NCBI RefSeq assembly: GCF_036378875.1
Contig: NZ_DASUVO010000011.1
Location: 12,535-76,534, forward strand
Direction of reading: 5' to 3'
Length of the DNA: 64,000 nucleotides
From: Actinophytocola sp036378875
Lineage (GTDB): Bacteria; Actinomycetota; Actinomycetes; Mycobacteriales; Pseudonocardiaceae
The notes below the pieces were generated by a model that saw nothing but the letters and a program-made list of their open reading frames with translations, had not been told where the DNA came from and ran no database searches. Below are positions 50,190 to 58,082 of the stretch, piece after piece. Numbering within the stretch: position 1 is the first letter of the stretch; every line of letters starts with the position of its first letter. Position numbers and translations under genes: made by a program.

Positions 50190-50849
50190 GTGACACTCGA
50201 CGAAGAGCGCGAGCGTCGGCTGCGGTTCGACACCGGCGCGGCGTGGCTGGACCTGGTCGCGAGCGTCGGCTTCGCGCACGGCCCTCGTCCCACGGAGCGC
50301 ATGTACGACCTCGACCGGCTGCGGGAGTGGCTCGCGACCGAGAACCTGTTGCCCACGGCGGAACTGACCGAGACCGACCTCGACCTGGCCCGCGACCTGC
50401 GGCAAACGCTGCGCGAACTGGCGGAGGCGGTCGTGGCGACGACCGAAACAAAACATACGGACGACCGTATAGTTCCGCGGAAGGCCGACGGCCGCACAAC
50501 ATCTTCGACGACTAACCGTACGGACGACCGTATAGTTCTGCCGAAGGGGATCACCGCGCGGCTCAACGAGGTTCTTGCTGCTGAGGTGCCGCTTACCGTG
50601 CGGATCAACAGGTCCGGCGTGCTCACCACGAGCCGGCCGGCGACCGTGCGGGAGGCCCTGGCCCGCGTTGCCCGTCAGGCGGTTGAACACCTCACCGGCC
50701 CGGTCGCGGCGACCGTGCGTGCCTGCGCCGACCACGACTGCACGACGATGTTCATCGATCCCGGCGGCCGGCGGCGCTGGTGCTCGGCCGAGACCTGCGG
50801 CGTCCGCAACCGTGTCCGTGCGCACCGCGAGCGACAGCGGGCCACGTAA
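50190..50849 (+). CDS. ABATE/CGNR-type zinc-finger regulator
   Basis: A putative transcriptional regulator of 219 residues. The N-terminal ABATE-like domain contains RFDTGAAWLDLVASVG and LRQTLRELAEAV. The C-terminal zinc finger reads CADHDCTTMFIDPGG, then RRRWCSAETCGVRNRVRAHR. In the family the last motif is CGNR; here it is CGVRNR, so two residues seem inserted. Between the domains the segment TDDRIV occurs twice, encoded by a 20-base direct repeat that also forms a palindrome. The GTG start is almost leaderless. It probably controls the EamA exporter 55 bases downstream. Confidence 0.82.
   Translation: MTLDEERERRLRFDTGAAWLDLVASVGFAHGPRPTERMYDLDRLREWLATENLLPTAELTETDLDLARDLRQTLRELAEAVVATTETKHTDDRIVPRKADGRTTSSTTNRTDDRIVLPKGITARLNEVLAAEVPLTVRINRSGVLTTSRPATVREALARVARQAVEHLTGPVAATVRACADHDCTTMFIDPGGRRRWCSAETCGVRNRVRAHRERQRAT
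50456..50538 (+). repeat. Two copies of a 20-base repeat with internal palindrome inside the regulator gene
   Basis: TACGGACGACCGTATAGTTC occurs at 50456-50475 and again at 50519-50538. The first copy extends to ATACGG-ACGA-CCGTAT, a perfect inverted repeat. Both copies include TATAGT, a -10-like sequence. It looks like an operator-promoter element embedded in coding DNA and encodes DDRIV twice. Confidence 0.85.
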
Positions 50850-50894
50850 CGGGTCGAGGTGTTACCGTGGTGATGTAACTGGCTGGCCCGTTAC
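50846..50894 (+). promoter_or_regulatory. Cluster of GTAAC boxes before the EamA gene
   Basis: GTAACGGGT (50846-50854), GTTAC (50861-50865), GTAAC (50875-50879) and CCCGTTAC (50887-50894) lie within 50 bases, overlapping the end of the regulator gene and preceding EamA. The arrangement suggests multiple binding sites for one dimeric protein. Confidence 0.5.
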
Positions 50895-50904
50895 AGGGGG
50901 AGCG

Positions 50905-51816
50905 ATGGCGCATCACCAGTCTCTGGTCCGGCTGAGTGCGGGAGTGCTCCCGGCGGCCTTCATCGTCGTGTGGAGCAGTGGCTATCTCGTCGGCAGCATC
51001 GGCGCTCGGAGCGGGCCGCCGCTGGCGCTGCTGTTCTGGCGGCTCCTGCTGGCGTTCGTCGTGCTGGGTGTCGTCGCACTGGCCACCCGCGCGCCGTGGC
51101 CGTCGCAGCCGCGGGTGTACGTGCATCTGGTCGTCACGGGTGTCCTGTTGCAGACCCTCCAGTTCGGACCGATCTACCTCGGCCTCGGCATGGGGGTCAC
51201 CCCGGGCATGGCGGCGATGATCGTCAGCGCGTGCCCGCTCGTGGTCGCCGCCGCTGCCGTGCCGCTGTTCGCGGAGCGCATGACCTGCTGGCAATGGCTC
51301 GGCCTGGGAGTCGGTCTCTTCGGCGTCGTCATCTCCCTGAGCGACAAGCTCGGCGGCCGCGGCACACTCACCGGCTACACGCTTATCGCACTGGGGCTAC
51401 TGGGCTTCGCCGCCGGCACGCTCTACCAGAAGCGGTTCGGCCAGTCGGTCGACCTGCGCACCGGCACGACCATCCAGTTGCTTGCTGGTCTGATCACCAC
51501 GCTGCCTCTGGCGGCACTGCACGGCGGGGTCGCACTGCCTCTGACCTTCCCGGCCGTCGGTTCCTCGGTGTGGCTGGCGCTGGTCAACTCGATCGGCGGG
51601 TTCACCATGCTGTTCCTGCTGCTGCGCCTGCGTTCCGGTGGCGCGGCGACGAGCCTGCTCTACCTCGTCCCGCCGGTGACCGCCGTGCTGTCGATGCTGG
51701 TGCTGGGGCAGAACACGCCGGCGACGGTGTTCGCGGGCATGTCGGTCTCCGGCGCCGGCGTCCTGCTGGTTGTCTTCGCCAAGCGGCGCGTCGCCGGCGT
51801 CGGTAGCCCTCCGTGA
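50905..51816 (+). CDS. EamA/DMT-family transporter
   Basis: A membrane exporter of 303 residues with ten spans, made of two EamA repeats (AFIVVWSSGYLVGSIG and FAAGTLYQKRFGQ are the matching starts). Members of this family move amino acids, nucleotide sugars or drugs out of the cell. ATG 50905 follows ACAGGGGGAGCG. The GTAAC boxes between it and the regulator gene point to local control. Confidence 0.9.
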   Translation: MAHHQSLVRLSAGVLPAAFIVVWSSGYLVGSIGARSGPPLALLFWRLLLAFVVLGVVALATRAPWPSQPRVYVHLVVTGVLLQTLQFGPIYLGLGMGVTPGMAAMIVSACPLVVAAAAVPLFAERMTCWQWLGLGVGLFGVVISLSDKLGGRGTLTGYTLIALGLLGFAAGTLYQKRFGQSVDLRTGTTIQLLAGLITTLPLAALHGGVALPLTFPAVGSSVWLALVNSIGGFTMLFLLLRLRSGGAATSLLYLVPPVTAVLSMLVLGQNTPATVFAGMSVSGAGVLLVVFAKRRVAGVGSPP

Positions 51817-51842
51817 CCGGTTGGGCCGTTCGGGTGTGGCGC

Positions 51843-51882
51843 TTGACAGCGTGGTGTGGTTGGGTGTGCTATCCGATGGATA
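51843..51882 (+). promoter_or_regulatory. Promoter and small palindrome upstream of the GH5 gene
   Basis: TTGACA (51843-51848) and TGCTAT (51867-51872) are 18 bases apart. A TATCCGATGGATA palindrome (51870-51882) overlaps the -10 region, a likely repressor site. Confidence 0.5.
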
Positions 51883-51969
51883 GGAAGACTGTCTAACCAA
51901 TCGTACGTCCCCTGCAGGCCGCCCGACCGCACGTTCCCGTCCAGGCGGGAGCGTAGGAGAGGAGACCAC

Positions 51970-53397
51970 GTGCGTGCCCGAAGACTTTCCCTGATCCTGC
52001 CAGCGATACTGGCCACCGCGCTCGTGCAGCCGACGCTCGCCGCCGAACCAAGAGCGGCCACGGACTACCAGGCCGAGAACGCCACGATCTCGCAGGGCGT
52101 CGTCGAGTCCAACCACACCGGCTACTCCGGTACCGGTTTCGTCAACTATGACAACATCGTCGGCAGCTACGTCGAGTGGTCGGTCACCGCGGCGGCGGCC
52201 GGACCGGCGACGCTGACCGTGCGCTTCGCCAACGGCACCACCGCCAACCGCGCCATGGACATCGCCGTCAACGGCACCCTCGTCGGAGACGACGTGGCCT
52301 TCGGCGGCACGGGAGCGTGGACGACCTGGCAGACCGCCCAGGTGAACGTGAACCTGAACGCCGGCGCCAACGTCGTGCGAGCGACCGCGGCCACCGCGAA
52401 CGGCGGCCCGAACGTCGACCGCGTCACCGTGGACACCGGCGGCGGCACCACGCCGGTCGGCACGCCGGTGGAGGTCAACGGGCAGCTGGCGGTGTGCGGG
52501 GTGAAGCTCTGCAACCAGTTCGGCAAGCCGATCCAGCTGCGCGGCATGAGCACGCACGGGTTGCAGTGGTACAGCCAGTGCGTCAACGACGCCTCGCTGA
52601 ACGCGCTGTCGAACGACTGGCACGCGGACGTGGTCCGGATTTCCATGTACATCCAGGAAGACGGTTACGAGACCGACCCGCAGCGGTTCACGAACCTGGT
52701 CAGCTCGCTCATCGACAAGGTGACCGCGCGCGGCATGTACGCGCTGGTGGACTGGCACATGCTGGATCCCGGCGACCCGTACTTCAACCTGTCCCGCGCG
52801 AAGACCTTCTTCACCGCGATCGCCCAGCGGCACAACGGGAAGAAGAACCTGCTGTACGAGATCGCGAACGAGCCGAGCGAGGTTCCGTGGTCGCGGATCC
52901 GTGGCTATGCCGAGGAGCTGATCCCGGTGATCCGCGCCCACGACCCGGAGACACCGATCCTGGTCGGCACCCGCGCGTGGTCGTCGCTCGGCGTGTCCGA
53001 CGGCGCCAACGAGTCCGAGGTCGTCAACAACCCGGTGCGCGCCAGCAACATCATGTACACGTTCCACTTCTACGCGGCATCGCACGGGGACGAGTACCTG
53101 AACGCGCTGTCCCGCGCGGCGGACCGGATCCCGATGTTCGTCACCGAGTTCGGCACGCAGACCTTCACCGGCGACGGCGGCAACAACTTCACGATGTCCC
53201 AGCGCTACCTCGACCTGATGGCGGCGAAGAAGATCAGTTGGACGAACTGGAACTTCTCCGACGACTTCCGCACGGGAGCGGTGTTCAAGGAAGGGGTCTG
53301 CTCGGGTGGGCCGTACACCGGCACGTCGCCGCTGAAGTCGGCGGGCGTCTGGGTGCGCGCCAGGATCAACACCCCGGACGACTTCCCGACGAGCTGA
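51970..53397 (+). CDS. Secreted GH5 endoglucanase with N-terminal CBM35-type module
   Basis: A secreted cellulase-type enzyme of 475 residues. A signal peptide (LSLILPAILATALVQPTLAA) is followed by a CBM35-like module (DYQAENATISQGVVESNHTG to about residue 155) and a GH5 catalytic domain. The acid/base Glu is near 301 in LLYEIANEPSE, and the nucleophile Glu near 393 in PMFVTEFGTQ. The substrate-binding ALVDWHMLDPGDPY fits GH5_2 endo-1,4-beta-glucanases. GTG 51970 follows GGAGA. It has its own promoter and is separated from the next operon by 664 bases. Confidence 0.93.
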   Translation: MRARRLSLILPAILATALVQPTLAAEPRAATDYQAENATISQGVVESNHTGYSGTGFVNYDNIVGSYVEWSVTAAAAGPATLTVRFANGTTANRAMDIAVNGTLVGDDVAFGGTGAWTTWQTAQVNVNLNAGANVVRATAATANGGPNVDRVTVDTGGGTTPVGTPVEVNGQLAVCGVKLCNQFGKPIQLRGMSTHGLQWYSQCVNDASLNALSNDWHADVVRISMYIQEDGYETDPQRFTNLVSSLIDKVTARGMYALVDWHMLDPGDPYFNLSRAKTFFTAIAQRHNGKKNLLYEIANEPSEVPWSRIRGYAEELIPVIRAHDPETPILVGTRAWSSLGVSDGANESEVVNNPVRASNIMYTFHFYAASHGDEYLNALSRAADRIPMFVTEFGTQTFTGDGGNNFTMSQRYLDLMAAKKISWTNWNFSDDFRTGAVFKEGVCSGGPYTGTSPLKSAGVWVRARINTPDDFPTS

Positions 53398-53547
53398 GCC
53401 CTCGCGGGAAGGAAGGACTGCCGCCGGACCTGGTGATCGCACGTCGTGAGCGAGGGGCATCTCGCGAGCGGCGGCGATCACCGGGCTGCCGGCGACGGCA
53501 AGGCCGCCCCGCCCTCCGGGTTGCAGGCGGGGCCGGCCGGCCGTCGT

Positions 53548-53563
53548 AGGCAAGCGTTTGCCT
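53548..53563. promoter_or_regulatory. LacI-like site AGGCAAGCGTTTGCCT
   Basis: Arms AGGCAA and TTGCCT flank a CG-centred core, as in many LacI-family operators. It lies about 500 bases before the fucosidase gene. Confidence 0.4.
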
Positions 53564-53929
53564 GGGCAGATCACGATCGCTGGCACCGAGTGGGACGTCC
53601 CGAAATCGCCCGAACCGCTTCATGATCAACGCCAACACAGATGGTTGCGTAGGCATCCCCCACCCATACCCGGGGGGCCACCCCGAGGCCATCGTACCAA
53701 GCGGCGCTGACAAAACCCCTGGTCGGCAAGGGTTGTGGACAACTTTCTCTGGTGAGTGCGAGCGAATGGGACACTCGTGCGCTCGGGGCCGGGAGCGCGG
53801 GCGGGAGATCGGCGTTCACGGAGCGGCGGTCGACGACTGCCCTCGCTCGGAAGCCCTTGGGCGCAAGCACGGTAGATCGGATCTCTGCTGATAGGCCACG
53901 GAGCAGTGGTCGACGCCTGTCCATAGGCG

Positions 53930-53941
53930 GAAAGCGCTTTC
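53930..53941. promoter_or_regulatory. LacI-type palindrome GAAAGCGCTTTC
   Basis: A perfect 12-base palindrome with the CG centre typical of LacI regulators such as CebR and sugar-sensing repressors. It is 120 bases upstream of the five-gene secreted enzyme operon. Confidence 0.65.
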
Positions 53942-53968
53942 TTCACCGAAAAAGCTGCCTGATCCTTT

Positions 53969-53978
53969 GGTCTAGACC
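53969..53978. promoter_or_regulatory. DasR-like dre core GGTCTAGACC
   Basis: TTGGTCTAGACCTT resembles the DasR element of streptomycetes (consensus near ACTGGTCTAGACCAGT), which responds to amino sugars. Only the ten-base core is perfect. It lies 84 bases before the fucosidase start. Confidence 0.5.
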
Positions 53979-54061
53979 TTGATAGCGTCGCGCTCTCGGG
54001 AGTAACGTCTCGCAACCGGAGCGTATTCATCCGATGTCTATTGCTCTGGGAGGCGGCAATG

Positions 54062-56209
54062 ATGCGGCGTCGACTTGGTCGGTCAGTCACGGTGCTGGTC
54101 GCGGTTCTCGTTGTTGCCGCCTCCCTCGTCGCCGGCCCCGCGAGTGCGGAGTTGGAGCACCCGCGCCAGCAGTTCCTGCGTGACTCGCAGGCGGGGTTGT
54201 TCATCCACTGGGGGTTGCGGACCTCGCCGCAGCACACCAGTTGCGGTGCATGGGAAAGCGACGTGACCAACGGCGGCTGGAACGCGCAGTACTGGGTGAA
54301 CGAGGCCAAGAAGCTCCACGCGCAGTACATCGTGCTCGCGACCTTCCACAGCCGGCTCGGCTACGCGCGGCCGTGGCCCTCGGCGATCCCCGGCAGCTGC
54401 CGCACCAACCGCGACTTCCTCGGTGAGCTCGTCAGCGCCTCCAACGCCGCCGGGCTGCGCACGATCCTCTACATGACCGACGACCCCCAGTGGTGGAACG
54501 AGGGTCTGTCGTCCGGGCAGAGCTGGCTCGACTCCGACGCCTACTCGGACTACAAGGGCCACGACGTCGACCTGCACACCCGCGACGGCTTCGGCGAGTA
54601 CAGCTACGACCTGTTCGTCGAGACCATGCAGCGCTACCCGAACCTCTCCGGGTACTGGATCGACAACGACAACGCCTACTGGGAGCGCAACGGGCTCTAC
54701 GAGCTGGTCCGGTCGACGCGTCCGAACTGGACACTCAGCAACAACAACGAGGACACGTCGATCATGGACATGATCAGCAACGAGCAGAAGACCGGCATGT
54801 CCCCGGCCTACGACTACCCGCAGGCCGTCTACACGGCCGCACCCAGGCTGATCGAGGCCGACTACAAGCTTCCGGTCAGCGGCGCCTGGTGGTACGACGG
54901 CTCCAACCCGTCGGTCGACTACAAGCTCACCCTCGGCCGCTACGTCACCAACACCGGCTCGTCGATCAAGTCGCTGATGGCCGAGACGGCTCAGGTCAAC
55001 GGCCGCTTCCCCAGCAACCAGGAGGCGTTCAACAACTTCGCCAGCACCTACCTCGACGGGATCTGGGGCTCGATCAACGGCACCGAGGGCGGCGGCTATG
55101 CCTACGGTGGGCTGAAGCCCGGCTTCTGGAACGACGGCGCCCACGGCGTGACCACGGTCAGCAGGACCAACCCCGACCTGCACTTCGTCCACGTTGTGAC
55201 GCGACCCTCCGGGAGCACGCTTCGGTTGCGTGACAACGGGTACCGCGTCACGAGCGTGACGAACCTCCGCACCGGCGCCTCGGTGGCGTTCAGCCAGGGC
55301 AACGGGTTCCTCACGCTCACCGGCGTGTCCGCGTGGGACCAGTACGACACCGTTTTCCGGGTTCAGACGAGCGGCCGGGTGGGCCGGTACACCGCGACGA
55401 TGAGTGCGAGCGCGTCCGCGAGCGGACACCCCGCGTCGCACGCCGCCGACGGTGACTACCGGACCTACTGGGACAGCAACAAGAGCCTGCCGGTGTCGTT
55501 GCGGTTCGACCTCGGATCGGCGAAACCCGTGCGGTATCTCGCGATCAACCAGCGCGAGGACTCGGTCGCCTACGCGCGCTCGGACACCGAGCAGTCGGCC
55601 AGGATCCGGCAGTACCGCGTGTATGTGAGCGCTAACGGCACCGACTGGGGCAGCCCCGTCGCCACCGGCACGCTGCCGAGCCACCGCGGGGTGGCGTTCG
55701 TCGACATCCCGGCGACCACGACCCGGCACGTGCGGCTGGAGGTCGTCAACACCCACGCCGCCTCCACCGACACCACCCGCTTCCAGCGGCTGCGGGTCGA
55801 CGAGGCGTGGGTCGGCGGCGAGTACGCCGGTGGCGGCACCACGACCGGCGTCGAGGCGGAGGCGGCCACGCTGTCCGGCCGGGCGGTCAGCGCGGCCTGT
55901 GCCGGTTGCTCCGGTGGCGCGAAGGTGCGCTTCATCGGCAACGGGTCGGCCGACCACGTCACGTTCACCGTGCAGGCCGCGGCGGCCGGCGCCCGGCAGC
56001 TCAGTTTCGACTACACAGTGGACGGTACGCGTTCCTTCTTCGTGAGCGTCAACAACGGTGCGGCAGCGGAGATCCCGGTGTCCGGCACGAGTTGGGGCAC
56101 CCCGGCGAGCCACACGACCACGGTCACCCTGGCCGAGGGCGCCAACACCATCCGGTTCTTCAACGACGGCGCCAACGCGCCTGATCTCGACAAGATCACC
56201 GTCACCTGA
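54062..56209 (+). CDS. Secreted GH29-like alpha-L-fucosidase with F5/8-type and CBM modules
   Basis: A secreted protein of 715 residues. A signal peptide (SVTVLVAVLVVAASLVAGPA) precedes a GH29-like barrel: AGLFIHWGLRTSPQH, SGYWIDNDNAYWERN (the Asp of YWIDND fits the GH29 nucleophile WxD), and TLSNNNEDTSI. From about 440 to 590 there is an F5/8-type C (CBM32-like) module (SAHAADGDYRTYWDS-type: SHAADGDYRTYWDSNKS), and at the end a CBM with AGCSGGAKVRFIGNGS. GH29 members release L-fucose from glycans. ATG 54062 follows GGGAGG. First gene of a five-gene operon of secreted enzymes. Confidence 0.85.
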   Translation: MRRRLGRSVTVLVAVLVVAASLVAGPASAELEHPRQQFLRDSQAGLFIHWGLRTSPQHTSCGAWESDVTNGGWNAQYWVNEAKKLHAQYIVLATFHSRLGYARPWPSAIPGSCRTNRDFLGELVSASNAAGLRTILYMTDDPQWWNEGLSSGQSWLDSDAYSDYKGHDVDLHTRDGFGEYSYDLFVETMQRYPNLSGYWIDNDNAYWERNGLYELVRSTRPNWTLSNNNEDTSIMDMISNEQKTGMSPAYDYPQAVYTAAPRLIEADYKLPVSGAWWYDGSNPSVDYKLTLGRYVTNTGSSIKSLMAETAQVNGRFPSNQEAFNNFASTYLDGIWGSINGTEGGGYAYGGLKPGFWNDGAHGVTTVSRTNPDLHFVHVVTRPSGSTLRLRDNGYRVTSVTNLRTGASVAFSQGNGFLTLTGVSAWDQYDTVFRVQTSGRVGRYTATMSASASASGHPASHAADGDYRTYWDSNKSLPVSLRFDLGSAKPVRYLAINQREDSVAYARSDTEQSARIRQYRVYVSANGTDWGSPVATGTLPSHRGVAFVDIPATTTRHVRLEVVNTHAASTDTTRFQRLRVDEAWVGGEYAGGGTTTGVEAEAATLSGRAVSAACAGCSGGAKVRFIGNGSADHVTFTVQAAAAGARQLSFDYTVDGTRSFFVSVNNGAAAEIPVSGTSWGTPASHTTTVTLAEGANTIRFFNDGANAPDLDKITVT

Positions 56210-56222
56210 GCGGAGAGACGTT

Positions 56223-58082
56223 ATGTTGAGACGTCTGATTTCGGTACTGGCACTGGCGGCAGGGGCCGTGATCGCCGTGCCCGGTGTCGCGAACGCGGCC
56301 ACGTTCAACGTGCGTGACTTCGGCGCGACCGGCAACGGCTCGGCCAACGACACACCCGCCATCCAGCGGGCGATCGACGCGGCGAGCGCGGCCGGCGGCG
56401 GGACCGTGCTGTTCCCGTCCGGCACCTACCAGTCCCGCAACACGATCCACCTGCGCAGCGACATCACGATGCAGCTCGACGCGGGCGCGACGATTCGCGG
56501 CGCGAGCAACGACGACTACGACGACGCCGAGGACAACCCCTGGGACGACTTCCAGGACTTCGGCCACAGCCACTTCCACAACGCGATGATCTACGGCGAC
56601 CGGCTGAACAACATCGCGTTCGTCGGCGAGGGTGTGATCGACGGCGGCGGCCACCTGATCACCGGCAACCCGGACGACGGCGAGGCCGACAAGATCATAT
56701 CGCTGACCCGGTGCAACGGCCTGAACGTCGGTGACGGCCTGACACTGCGCCGCGGCGGCCACTTCGCGATGCTGATCAACGGCTGCACGAACGTCACCTC
56801 AGACAACCTGACCATCGACACGGCGAGCGACCGCGACGGCTGGAACGTCATCAGCACCACCAACGTGCGCATCACCAACGCGGACATCCGTGCCAACGAC
56901 GACGCCCTCGCGTTCAAGAGCGACTACGCGCTTGGCGCGAAGCTGCCCAACGGCAACGTGACCGTCACCGACTCGTTCCTGTCCGCCGAGTGCTGCAACG
57001 CCTTGATGTTCGGCTCGGAGACCTGCGGCGACTTCACCGGCTACGACTTCGAGCGGATCACCATCGACGGGTCCAACAAGTCCGGGCTCGGCCTGGTGTC
57101 CATGGACGGCACGGTGATCTCCGACGTGCACTACCGCGACATCACCATGACCAACGTGCGCTCGGCGATCATGCAGAAGGTCGGCACGCGGCGCAGGTGC
57201 GGCAACAACCCGGGCGTCGGCCGCATCCACGACATCACCTACGAGAACATCACCTCGTCCGGGCAGAGCAGCAACAACTTCTCGGCCACCCTCTGGGGCG
57301 AGTCCGGCGCCAACAACAAGATCAGCGACATCACGTTCCGGAACGTCGACCTGACCGTGCCCGGCGGCAACGACGACGACGCGACCGGCGTGCCGAGCAA
57401 CGACCCCAACAACTACAACCCCAACAGCATCGGCACCCGCCCGGCTTACGGGTGGTACCTGCGCAACGTGAACAACGTCCGCTTCATCGACAGCTCGGTG
57501 CGGTTCAACTCGGACGACGAACGCGCCGCCGTGATCGCCAACAACAGCACCGCGGTCGTGCTGGACAACTTCGTGGCCGAACGCAGCGCAGGGTCGCGGG
57601 ACGTGCTCCTGCAGAACACCAACGGATACTGCGTGCGTGGCACCAACACCTCCGGTGACGCGCTGCGGGTGAGCCAGACCGGTTCGACGGAGTCGTGTTC
57701 GGCGCCGGGCACCCGGTTCGAGGCGGAGAACGGACTGTGTGAGGGCACAGTGGACTCGAACCACGCCGGCTTCTCCGGCACGGGTTTCTGCAACACGACG
57801 AACGCGGTCGGCAGCGCGCAGCAGTGGACGGTGACCGCGACGCAGGCCGGCACCGCGACGCTGGTCTTCCGGTACGCCAACGGAACCACGACCGCACGCC
57901 CGATGGACCTGACGGTCGGCGGAACACCGGCCGGCACGGTGAACTTCGCCGCGACCGGCGCGTGGACAACCTGGCAGACGGCATCGGTGCAGGTGCCACT
58001 GACAGCAGGCTCGAACACCGTGCGACTCGCCGCGACAACGGCGAACGGCGGCCCGAACGTTGACTTCCTGGAGGTTGCGTGA
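56223..58082 (+). CDS. Secreted GH28-like pectinase with C-terminal CBM35-type module
   Basis: A secreted beta-helix enzyme of 619 residues. The N-terminal signal peptide is followed by FNVRDFGATGNGSANDTPAI, the usual start of the pectate-lyase/GH28 superfamily. Central motifs are SDRDGWNVISTTNVRI and IRANDDALAFKSD, matching the Asp pair of GH28. The GHG motif of classical polygalacturonases is not obvious, so the cleavage may be on another polyuronide. The last 120 residues (FEAENGLCEGTVDSNHAGFS) are a CBM35. It lies 13 bases after the fucosidase and overlaps the PL6 gene by four bases (GTGA). Confidence 0.88.
   Translation: MLRRLISVLALAAGAVIAVPGVANAATFNVRDFGATGNGSANDTPAIQRAIDAASAAGGGTVLFPSGTYQSRNTIHLRSDITMQLDAGATIRGASNDDYDDAEDNPWDDFQDFGHSHFHNAMIYGDRLNNIAFVGEGVIDGGGHLITGNPDDGEADKIISLTRCNGLNVGDGLTLRRGGHFAMLINGCTNVTSDNLTIDTASDRDGWNVISTTNVRITNADIRANDDALAFKSDYALGAKLPNGNVTVTDSFLSAECCNALMFGSETCGDFTGYDFERITIDGSNKSGLGLVSMDGTVISDVHYRDITMTNVRSAIMQKVGTRRRCGNNPGVGRIHDITYENITSSGQSSNNFSATLWGESGANNKISDITFRNVDLTVPGGNDDDATGVPSNDPNNYNPNSIGTRPAYGWYLRNVNNVRFIDSSVRFNSDDERAAVIANNSTAVVLDNFVAERSAGSRDVLLQNTNGYCVRGTNTSGDALRVSQTGSTESCSAPGTRFEAENGLCEGTVDSNHAGFSGTGFCNTTNAVGSAQQWTVTATQAGTATLVFRYANGTTTARPMDLTVGGTPAGTVNFAATGAWTTWQTASVQVPLTAGSNTVRLAATTANGGPNVDFLEVA

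Larger units (their letters stand above)
53398..54061 (+). other. Gap with hairpin and operators, no convincing gene
   Basis: This 664-base stretch has no ORF with good codon pattern or recognised product; frames on the minus strand look like chance. It holds a large hairpin near 53429-53484 (CCTGGTGATCGC with GCGATCACCGGG, one G-U), the operators listed separately, a TGTGGACAA box at 53734-53742, and the promoter region of the following CAZyme operon. Confidence 0.7.

Noticed and set aside
53734..53742. Single DnaA box TGTGGACAA
   Set aside because: One isolated box without neighbours is not evidence of an origin. The string is common in this genome.
53571..53924. Minus-strand small protein in the regulatory gap before the CAZyme operon
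   Set aside because: No ribosome site, no family resemblance, and it would overlap several operator-like palindromes.
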